NCBI RefSeq assembly: GCF_964355755.1
Contig: NC_092676.1
Coordinates: forward strand, 13,744,288-13,808,287
DNA: 64,000 bases
Reading direction: 5' to 3'
Origin: Antedon mediterranea
Taxonomy: Eukaryota; Echinodermata; Crinoidea; Comatulida; Antedonidae
Translations under genes and position numbers: made by a program
The notes under the pieces: model-generated
What the model saw: the letters and a program-made list of their open reading frames with translations, nothing else
What the model was told of the DNA's origin: nothing
Databases searched by the model: none
In this document: piece by piece, positions 41,801 to 53,800 of the stretch
Layout of the letters: the number at the start of each line of letters is the position of its first letter
Numbering within the stretch: position 1 is the stretch's first letter

Positions 41801-44800
41801 CCACATAAACTGATCTTAAAACCCAAAACTGAAGATGGCATCCACCCTACTGTTTTTGTCACCCCACAAAGGATACATTAAACGTCACGGTTGAGAAGGT
41901 GTTTTCACACAGATCGCGAGGAAGTTTTATGATTATACATACAGAGTAGCCAAACAAGCACGTTGCATTATGAGATATGTTTTGATCGAAAACTTTGACT
42001 GGAAGTCAAAGTTATATTTTGAACAAAAAAACGTCTGTATTTCAGTTAAATGATTTTTTTTTCGACTAATTTTTGGTGAAAGTTAATAACTATTATGATA
42101 CGTCAAAATGACCTACTTTTTTTTTTTAATATTTTGTTAACATTTTTTTGGAATTATTCAAAGGGACAATACATCTTTAAATATTTATCGTATTTATGAT
42201 GTTTATATTAGTATTTAATTGTTTTAAATATTTTCCTAATGTAATTTAGTATTTAAATGTTGACAATTTCCCGATGCAATATAGTATTTAAAGATGTTTA
42301 ATTTAACTCATAATGTTTAAGATGTGTAACTTATCTCACCGTAAAATGTTTCAAAAATTCCTGATGTACCCTATAGTATTTAAGATGTATATTATTAATA
42401 TAATTTATCATATTTAAAATGTTTAAATTTACGGTAACTTAGTATTTAGAATGTATTATATTAAGATATTTTCCTAATGTAATGTAGTAATAATGTTTAA
42501 TTTAACTCATAATATTCATGGTATTTAAAAATAATTATTAATACTTCATTGGCAGCGCGCCATAAATTAATACGATCGTTCGACCTTCGGCGTACGTCAC
42601 TACGTGTGTGGGTCCGCTGGGCCGGTTGTATAGCTTGCTAGCTAGGCCTAGTCTAGGTGGCCTAGCGATCGCTGACTTAGGTTCGTGCGTGTGATTGTTT
42701 CGTTTTTGCGTATGAAAAAAACATTTCAAAACACCAAGGTATCTTAGGTAATAGAAACCATTGATTAAAGTATGATTTTTCATAGTTTTATTATTGTCGG
42801 CAATGTGGGATTCGGCAAACTGGAGTCGGCAACTGGGAGTCAGCAAACTGGGAGTCGGCAAACTGGTCAGATACCAGCAAATCAAAGCCTCTCATAGTAT
42901 CATGATAAAAAAAACAATACTTCATAGGTTCGTGATAAAAAATCAATGCCGAGTAGGCTATGAAGGGTTACACGTGGGAACGAAGCAGTAATTAATAACT
43001 GTACTGTATGTCATTGTCAAGCAATTCTATGCTCTGTGTACAGCAGAACCACGATGTTTAGCAGTTATCAGATTGGTATTGGGTTAGGATTTATCCTGTA
43101 AATTTTAGTGTTAGGTTTTTATATTTCAGTTAATTTTGCTAGTTCTTTAATATAATAACATAACATAGGCGATTAGCTAGGGATGCCTATTGTTGTAGGT
43201 TGGCATGGAACTAGGCCTAGGTTAGCAAGAAGCTAGGCCTTGGTGAAATTTCTATTTTTTTAATTGCAGACTGCCGACCTTGGCGAATTTAAGTTTGGCT
43301 TTTTTTCTGAAATTCGTGGGCTGGTCAAGTGTAACCAATGATTTTCTATCAGCGAATTTTTTTCACAGAACATGCGAAGGAGGTGAAAATCAGAAGTAAA
43401 AAGTGATGAAAATAGGGTGCATAGGCCAGCATATATTTCATAAAACAAAAAATTTATTAAAAAAAGACTACAATCTTTAGAAATAATTGCTAGGAATACT
43501 GTAAACATAAACAATAAAGCCTGTTTTCCTGGCTATCGTTAACAATAATCAGCGATCTTCTACGTAAACATTGAAATGGTAACGATTTACAGGAAAAGGT
43601 ACTCGCTATCGTTATCATTTCAACTTGATCGTTTTCAAACGATCGTCGTTGAACTGTTAACGATCAACGACGATAGCGTCGAATAACGTCGACAGGAAAA
43701 CAGGCTTAAAGAACCCCCAAAACAAATATATTGACTTTAGTGGCCGGATATACCTCGACCCTTTCTAACTGGGAGTCAAGTCGGTATATACTGGTTATAT
43801 TCCTGGCACGATAACCCTGTTAATAGATACAGTATATGCCGATAATGATGCAGACACAATGCCGGTATCTATACCTGAATCAGCTGGCACGCCTGTGAGA
43901 AAAGGGCTACACTTACTTAAATTTGTGAGGATATGTGTACTCTTCTTCTCGTCGTTTGAGTATTTCTTCACGTACACCTGCTGGCTTCACAATGGGTTTA
44001 ACCTTAGCATATCCAGTATCACTTTCTAGACCATCTAAACTTCTGCTTCTAATGTAATCAAATTTAATGTTATCTATCTTCCTTTTTCTATCTAACTTCA
44101 ATTGCTAATTTCAAGGCATTTTTCAGTAATTACCGAAACAGTCATAACAAAATATTTAAATGTGCGTTATGTTTGTTTGGGCTTTCTTTCACAATAAACA
44201 ACATATCGCATGCATCACACGTATTACCTGAATTTGCTTATGACGAATTTAATGACTGGTTAGATTATATTTACATATTAAATAGAATAAGTCACTTTTT
44301 TATAGAATGTTTCTTTTCAAAACTGAACTCTGAAAAGAGAATCCCGTATTATAAACAATCAAATATCAGATAATTAACTTACAAGAATTTTGCTTTCAAA
44401 AGATTACTCTCTGTGATACTTGGAAATGAAGTATTAGTTTTATGTACATTTAAATCTGCAAAATTATCTTCAAATCCAAGTGAAGACTGATTTGTAGATT
44501 TTGAAGACATACTTTCAGATGTGAGATAAAATGAACCTAAAAATAAATTGATATAACAATGTCTATGAGAATATAGTTTCCAATTGTTCATGGCATTATT
44601 TTAGTATAAATTTAACAAGAATAAGTGTCAAATTGAATTATTTCAACACATGCTATTGAAATTAAATTACAAATACAAACATGCAGGTAATGATAAAAAC
44701 TAAAAAATAAAAAGAATGCAAAAGTAAACTAAATATTATTACATTAATGTAATGTATAATTCAAATATTCTACAATAATTACACAAAATGCAAAACAAGG

Positions 44801-47800
44801 TGCTGAGACCAAAGTTAAACATGTGTTTAATATTTTTTTTAATTAAAACCCTTAATCAAAATTGGCTGTTAAAAATGCAAGCACGTCCCTGATGTCAAGT
44901 TGCTTTCTATACCTGTGTTACATCGAGTTTGGTGATCATCATTGCCAAGGTAGTTATCATTGACATAACTAGTAAAACTAGATTCAATCATATGGAGATC
45001 ATCTACGTAACTAGGTATAGGTGCTGGAGGATGCATTATCCTAGGCCAAGCCAAGTGTCGATTGAAAGCAGTGGTTGAATGTAATGTTCGTTGGCAAGAG
45101 TCATTTGTAGGGGGAACTTTGAGCTTACAAGGCCAAGCTAGTATTAATAGTGATAAGCAAAAATATTTTAATTTATAAACAAATATGATTATCTTTTGAT
45201 CATTTTATTTTTATATAACATTCTTTATCGAGTAGCAACCTGATATTTAGTAGCGCAGAATGACCGGATGGTTTCCTGGGGTGTCATAAGTAAGAATACT
45301 CATAAGGCGCCTTCGGTAAATTATTTCAAACGACAAGAACGCGTTCAGGCACGTTTGCTATTGTATTACGACAAAGGTCGTAAAGACGCGTTTGGCAGAC
45401 CATTTGGGGGAACCCCGTTTGGACGCGTTTATTCACGTTTGGCATGTTGCTCCGCCCCATTGAACGTTTGACTGAGCAGCATTATTGTTTGTCATTTTGT
45501 ACGATTCCTTCATTGAGGATAATTTCCAGATAATGGTATATTGTTCTTTACACGCCCGCCGTTTGTCAAGACGTACGTTACATAAAAATTACACCTAGGC
45601 TAGGACACCAACAAAATATATGCAAGATAAATATATATTCCCGGTCAACTACCCCTCCCCCGGTCAACTACCCCTCCCCCGGTCAACTACCCCTCCCCCG
45701 GTCAACTATTCCCCGGTCAACTATTCCCCGGTCAACTATTCCCCGGTCAACTATTCCCCGGTCAACTATTCCCCGGTCAACTATTCCCCGGTCAACCACC
45801 CCCCGGTCAACCAGGGGGGGGGGTGGTTGACCAGGTTATTGAAGCATTGTCTTGACGCAAAAATTATTATTATTATTAGCGAACCCAATCTTTACAGTAA
45901 ATACAGGGAGTACTATATAATACGTTCGACTATCCTATGATCATGTGTGACAATCTTCAGTTTATACCAGGCTATGTTCAATCTTTTACTTTTGTTTACA
46001 ATAATGAATAGTAATTCGTAAAAGTAACGAATTAAAATATAGTTATTAATTCCTATTATACACTGTTGCAGAGTCATGTTGTTGAATGGTCTGGGTGGTA
46101 GTTGTCCGTCCGGGGGGTAGTTGTTGGATAGTTGTCTGGGTGGTAGTTGTCCAGGGGTTAGTTGTCCTACGGAGGTAGTTGTCCTAAAAGATTATTTGCC
46201 CTCGGAGTATTGTCCAGGAAGTAGTTGTCCTACGGGAGTATTGTGTCAGAGGTAGTTGTCCGCGGGGTAATTACCCGGGGGGGGGGAGGTAATTGTCCGG
46301 GGGAGATTGTTCCTAGGGGGTAATTGTCCGGGGGCTGGTTGTCCAGGGGGTAGTTGTCCAGGGGGTAGTTGTCCTAAGGGGGTAGTTGTCCTAAGGGGGT
46401 TGTTGTCCTAAGGGGGTTGTTGTCCTAAAGGGGTAGTTGTCCTAAGGGGGTAGTGGTCCAGGTGGTGGTTGTCCAGGGGGTAGTTTTCCGGGGGGTAAAT
46501 GTCCAGGGGGTGAATATCCAGATACGGTGTGCTCATCATGGAGGAGAAAATCCGTGGTGTACATGTGTGATTGCATGGACATTATGATTTTCCATCAACA
46601 TTGTTTGTTGTTATATAGAATCTCATTCACCAAAAGGAATTTTAGGCTACGATTGTTTTAACGCACCATAATAAATAAAAAATGGTGTTTAGTACAGAGG
46701 CTAGGCCCAAGTCTGGGATTCAGTAAAGTAGTTAATTCGATGGCTTTTAGCTAGCTAGGAATAACCTAAATCGACCACAATCAATATGCCGGCCGGCCTA
46801 GTAAAAAGTAACTAGGCCTAGCCCTAGCTGGGCCTAAAACTAAATATGGTACATTCATTGTGAAAATAAGCTAGCTATTGCATTATTTTAATAACCTACT
46901 CAGGCTAGTATATCAACTCCCTGGCTGGTATAGTATAATAAATATATATAGTATAGTATAAGCTTAATACGGTCGAATGGAAAAACAGTATGTGAATAAG
47001 GTGCTTATCATCGTTGCAGGGTTAGGGGGTGCAAACAAAACATTCAACAGCCCGATAAATGAGTGAAAAACAACGGGCTAAAATCGTAACTCTGTAAATA
47101 CTCATCAATTTTATCCATTCAAAAACTAAATTAATGTGCCTCTTGCTAAAAAAAAATGTTTTTAACGATGCAATCGTGTTCTGATAATATTTATGTAAAA
47201 TTAATTATGTATAGCCAGAATTGCTTATCTAAGAGATTATCATAGCGTTTCCCATGGTTCAAACACCGTACTGTTCAAATAGATTTCTTTCAGATTACCG
47301 ACGATTTTTTAACTTTTATCTGAAATATAAATTGATATATCTAGTATTTAGTAACGGTAAATAGCGCAATATTAATACTGTCATAATAATATGAAGATAC
47401 GATTTAGTGATGCTTATAAACGATTGATTCGTGTAAACGTGATTTGGCGCCAAGTAGCTAGCGAGATAGAAGGTAATGCAAAGCGACGATTTGCTGTCAC
47501 TCGCTCGCGATCAACTGGGCCTAGCTAAATTGCGGTTATTTTTACAATTTGTGAACTGCCGATCGGTTATATAATCATTGCGCTACAAATACAGCATTGT
47601 ACATTTTATTTCACTTTAAAATCTACGAAAACCGTTTGTTTATGCTTCACCATATTATTAATAGTAGACGTTGTTTTAGCTTCACCGTATAATTACCGTG
47701 ATGTTTGCCGCGAAAGGGGGTTCCCCGATTAGTTTGCAAGAGTCCGAGATAATAGAAAACGCAACTCTGTGACAAAAACGTGTTTGAACGTCGATGTTTT

Positions 47801-50800
47801 GTTTGAACTGGCAAGACAAAGGGAAGCCGTTTGCGTGACACAAACGCGCTACAACGCTCCGGCTCCGTTTGGAAAGGCGTGTCGAGAACGTGGTCCTACT
47901 CATGAATATTCAATTAGATGCACTAATTAGAACGGTTGATTGTCAAACACGTTTCAACGACGGTCAAAATCGAAACGCGTTCTTGTTGTTTGAAATAATT
48001 TACCGAAGGCGCCTAAGTAAGAGGGCAGTATTTTGACTATTTTATTTGATCAAATTGCCAGTGGTTGTGTTCAACTGAATCTGGTGTAATCAGCAAATGT
48101 ATTCAGATACAATAACATTTTATTTTTATATTGGCAGTGAAAAGGGGGTAAAGTTTGATACTTACTATTGCCTTGACTTTCTTGAAAATTACTGCCATTC
48201 TTGTTAACATAGCTTTTGAATGAACTGCCTTGGTTTCCCATCAAATCTAGTTCTGTAAGATATGTACAACAAAACAGAATTACATTTTGAATCCTTTTTG
48301 AAACAGTGGCACATAATATTTGGAGAAAAAGATGTCATGTTTTGAGTTTTGTATTATTGTATGACTTGTCAATTGTATGGTATGTTTCAATAAAGAAAGG
48401 CATTGTCAAATTAATGACAAAATAAACACAAGGCAGTCTCCTAGTACCACATGGAATGATTGTTACCTCAAATTAAACATGCTAATTTTATGACGTTTTA
48501 AAAACAGCCCTGTGACGTATTGTAGTGCTGAGAAATATTGATTCCTTGCACATGTAGTGGTATTGTATGGATTGTGCGAAAGTGATTAAACAAAACTTTA
48601 CCTGGAAGTTGAAGTTTGATGGGGATTCTATATAGTTACAAAAGTGATCAGATGAGATGTCAGCAAGCATGCGCAACCTATGCCTTAAACATTTACTGAC
48701 CATGTTGCATTGGAATAATAATAAAGGTGGCCATAAGATATGTTTTGTTGTGAAATTATAAACTTACCAGCATAAGCACTGGAGTTAATATCAAAATCAA
48801 TAAGGCTTGCAGTTCGCGGCTCTTTAATTGCATGTTTTCTTCGTAATTGTAAATCTTGACTTGGTGCAGATGGATCAACAGGTACATTAATATAATGGTC
48901 CATTATAGCATGGGGATTTACGTAACTTGTTGGTCTTGTATTAGGTTGTGCAGGAGATGAAAATACATTTGTTTGAATGAATGGGTTATTTCTTTGTTGT
49001 TGAGTTGACTGGGGTGGGAAATTAATAGCTGGTGGATGACCTTGACTTTCTGGTCTTTGAGATTGGGAATTGGTTGTGGTATACAGCATCGGTGAACGTC
49101 CTGTTTGATTTGAATATTTGGAAAGCCATTGGAATTGTGGTGAAATGCCTTTGGTTATCTTGGAAATGGAATCTAAAAACATAAAAGTATATTAAGTAAC
49201 TGTAGCCATAAATAAATAGAATTTAATTTGTCCCTTTGTCGAATTATAGGTGATAATTGTTATAATTTTATTGACATTTAATTTAAAAAAATATGTAAAC
49301 AGTTGAAAAAAAATGTTAAACAATTCTTAATAATTTGAATGCATTTTATTAATATTGAATATTATTTGTATTTTATACCCGATTAAACAATTAAAATGTA
49401 AATACTCACTGAATGTTGAATCCTTCATTTGTGCAACAAAACTCGATGTATTCTGGTTGTAGACAACTTCAAAATTCAATTGTAGATTATTTGTAATTAT
49501 TTGCATTGGTATATAAGAGCCAATTTCCTTATTTTCTGAAATGTATTAAATATTTAAAATATTAAAAACATTTGAAGAAAACCAAATACAGTTATAAGTT
49601 GTCAAAAATTAACCACTGACTTATTTTCAGTTATGGATAATCATCACTCTAGCTTTACGATCAACCTTCATGAGCTAGGTTCCTGAACTTAACCACCCAC
49701 TGTAACTACTGACAAACAAGTTTTCTACATCTCATTCTCATGCAAAAGTTAATGTAAGCTTTCTTCACCCAACTGACTTGGGGTGGGGTTTGAAAACGAG
49801 CTATTTCATTTCTTAAAAATAAAAAGTAACCAAATAGTAAATTGTAAAAAAAAATCGATTACTCCTTATTTAATAATATTTATAACTGGGAGTCTTTGTG
49901 AAAGGATTCTGCATTCACAACAGTAAACAAAATTATTAACAAAACCAATATTAATAATTTGACCATAGCTGGTGATAAGCAGGTACAAAATAATTATTTG
50001 TATTCTATAATCTATAAAAAGCAACATTTTTTTTATACATGTCCTGTAGACGAATATAATTATATTAAGACTTACCAACATGATAGCTGTATTTAAAGTG
50101 TCCTTTAATGGGAATGATGTTACAAATAGTCAGATCTAATCCACTATTGATGTTTCCATTGTGAGTAAAGACGAAGAAGCTGTATTCAATTCGATATAAT
50201 ATTGATATTATTATACATTTCCTAGCAATTCAAGCATGCATGCAGGATAATCAGCGTACAATTTCTTAAATAACAATTATCAAACTAGAATTTAATTTGT
50301 CACTTTGACGAATTATAGGTGATCATTTTTATCATTTTACTGAAATTAATTTTTTTCAAAACATACACGTATGTTAACAATAACATACGATCGGAAAATG
50401 TTGATGTATGCCATCCTATTATACGCAAGTTATAGTGCCGAGTTGTGCCATATAAAATATGTACAGTATATACTGTATATACAGTGTAGCATAGGTGAAA
50501 TTATGGGACACACATCATGTTCTAATTTTTTGGCATGATGACGTTATCAAACTAAACTTTAAGATGACAATTTCAAAAGATAATTAATTGATTTAGATAT
50601 TCCTAATCTTCCTGAATATCCCATTGATTGCTTATCTATAAACTTGAGTTTAATCAGGAGGTTAAAAGCACATTAATGAAATTGATTCTCATAAGGCCTC
50701 AGGTAATGATGGTCTGAGTAATATTGTTTTGTCTTTAGCTGCCAAACCTCTTTCTTTCCCTTGTAAAATTTTATTTCAGTACTAGACTCGGGTACCCCGA

Positions 50801-53800
50801 GTAAAAATGTTGATTTTGTTATGAATGTATTTTGATGGAATCGTGAAGGATTTGTGTTGAAGATTGAGTTCGATGGGATATCCAGTTCAATTCCCTTATC
50901 TTGAGTAATGCCAACAAGACCACCAACCCATTTCAACTGTTTTCCTTCTGTTCTAGAGCCTGATCCGGGAAAAAAGCACTATTTAAATACAGATTTTTTT
51001 CTTTACATTCAAATTAATTGCATTCTTTTATTCTCTGTTATTGGGTCATCTACATCAAGCCAACCTGGTTCATTTGTATTAGATGGCAATGTATCAGACG
51101 AGCATATAAATGAAAACCAGTCATGGGCAAAAACAAATCTGCAAGATACCTTCATAATAATATGTGTTATAATTACCATCAAATCTCACTCTGGCATTTA
51201 CTACTTTTAGCCAAATCAGAAATCTTCAATTAATATGTTTATAGGTTCAAAGTGACAATTGAAAACAACATTTGAAAATATGTTAGTTTAGAAATGAACT
51301 AAATGCATGACATAATTATCCTAGTGAACTCCCGGCTAGTCATGATGTGGAGGTTGTTCGAATCCCACATTACTTAAGTATTAATTATGTATTCTAAAGT
51401 ACAAATTACGTCAGAGCAGGGCAAAAACATCTAACCAATATTTATTATTGTAATGTAAATAGCTATTCTCTATGTCAATGGTCAATAACTTTACTTCCGG
51501 TCATTTTCTAACAAAACATTGCATTACAATAAATATAATGTATGGTTTGAGCAATTTGAGACCAAGGAGAAAGAAAAAGAAAAATAGCATTTCCGGTTAC
51601 ATTTAGTCAAAATGGTCTATTACAACGAATATATATATATATTCCGAGTATTTTGATAACCAAAACATAAATGACCATGACCTACGCTACAATAAAGTAG
51701 TGACGTACAGTATATTACTATAAACACAAATAATTGTTCTATTTTATTGAAGGTATTAATACTACATACAGTATTGTTTTTAAACACATTTTATCATTAA
51801 TATTATATGATAATTCAAAAACAAATCATTGTACCACGCTTGTAAAATATTCATACGCCAAGACCTCGTGTGTCGTCTCTGGCTGGCTCGATTTTCTCCA
51901 CAGCCTGGAAATCGTGATTTTTCAACGAATTCTAACTTCGCGTAGAATTAATCAATTTTTACGATTTGAAATTGCAGATATATCACTTTTTATTCATGGT
52001 TAAACAAATGGTATTATTATTTTATAGAAAAACACATTTTCAAACATTCAGTCACTTCATTTGACCATGATGGAGGAATTTGATCTGAAACATTTCCCCA
52101 GTGATTTATTGACACTGCGTAAGGTCGCGCGGCCTATGCTTTTGATGTGTAATGTGATTAGATCGATTAGACTCTGGCAAAACCTGGTTATAGAACCCGT
52201 CAAAAGCATCCTTTGACTGGTAGAATGGTAAGAGGGAAAGTTTCGGCATGCAATAGACAAAAAGGTTATGGAGATATGACCAGAGACAACTGAATGAAAA
52301 TCCTTGTAAGCTATTCTCTATGTCAAAGGTCAATAACTTTGTTTATTTATCGCCAAACGCGATTACACAGTCAATATGATGGTACTCGAGAATTTACTGG
52401 ATTTTATGTTTAATGACAGGGACACGATAATCACGCAAAAAATACTCAGTCAATATCATCGTACTCGAGGAAATATACGATTTACGATCCTCGCAGCAGT
52501 AGTCATGTGATGCAGTTTCAACCAATCACGTTCACGTATTTACATACTTTATATATACCGTATATTTTGGTGTATAAGTCGCACTTTTGACACGCAAATT
52601 TGACCTCAAAATTGAGGGTGCGTCTTATACACCGAACATAAATGCCTCACCACACAGATTGTACATATCGTCACCTCGTTGGCTAGGCCTGAGTAGGCTA
52701 GGCCTAGCTACAGTGTACTAACGTAACGGCAACCTGCTTCCGCCTAGTTTTCAAGGCATTTTAGCGTGATGTTATACTAAATATGATGAAAAGATTTGTT
52801 CATTATGGAGCTGTTTTAGGCGCTCCGATAAAATTTCATTTGTAAACGTTTACGATTGGAATAGGCCTAGGCTAGTATTTATTTATAGTTATACGCACGA
52901 CCGCCGTACCCCCAGCGCAAGCCCTTCTTGGCGGCCACATGGTGTACGGTATTCGACTAGTATATTCTCCAGTTGATTTAGCATGGACCTAGCGTACACA
53001 CTTCTCGGATACATAGATACTAATCGAATACGATTGTCCGTGAAAACGTGCGCCCTCTCGAAATGATCGAGCGAGGCTAGCCCACACACGTGCGTGTTAC
53101 ACACACGGTCATGCACTCGATGTTGCGGGTGCAAAACTCATGAATAACAAGTTAGAAAGAACTTGTTGAGGTTGGCCGCGGCCAAGCCTAGGTAAGAAAA
53201 AACCTAAATAAAGGACGCCGTTGTAGATATAACAAAATATATTATTACAATAATATTGATTACAATTTAAAAAGACATTGTTTTGATAAAATATAAAGTG
53301 CGTCTTATACATCGATGATATAAAAAATACAAATATTTTACTCTCAGTTAGGGGGTGCGTCTTATACACAGGTGCGACTTATACACCGAAATATACGGTA
53401 TGTAATATAATTCTATGGTCAATACATTTTTAGATGTCAAACTTACGCATCCTCATCCTTTGGTACACATTTAACTACAGCTAGTAGTGTATGCTTTCTC
53501 TCCCATGTTGACTCTTGAACAAGTATTGCATCTAATGAGTACTCACAAGTTAAGGTATTAATTACCAGGGAAAATTTTCATTTAAAAATTTTGTTTAGCA
53601 ATATTGCTAATCAAACTGATTTTTAAGTCGAGAAACATAGTTTTGTATTGTATTTTTTGCTACACAATTTTCAAAATGTGTAGCAATAAGGTTGTTTTGT
53701 ATAGCTTTTTGCTACGCTACACTGGCAAAAATGTTCCCTGATTACTACTGATATCAGGATATAAGATTGCAATATATAATATCTAATATATTTACAACAC

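Larger units (their letters stand above)
45306..48013. mobile_element. 2.7 kb non-autonomous Harbinger-like element
   Basis: 40 bp terminal inverted repeats beginning GGCGCCTTCGGTAAATTATT with one mismatch, flanked by TAA (45303-45305, 48014-48016). No transposase or Myb-like ORF found. It carries two G/C-skewed minisatellites and sits in the intron between exons 6 and 7. Confidence 0.88.

Noticed and set aside
45620-45940. Open frame with [11 protein letters not shown] repeats
   Set aside because: Product of the 15 bp minisatellite in a non-coding transposon.
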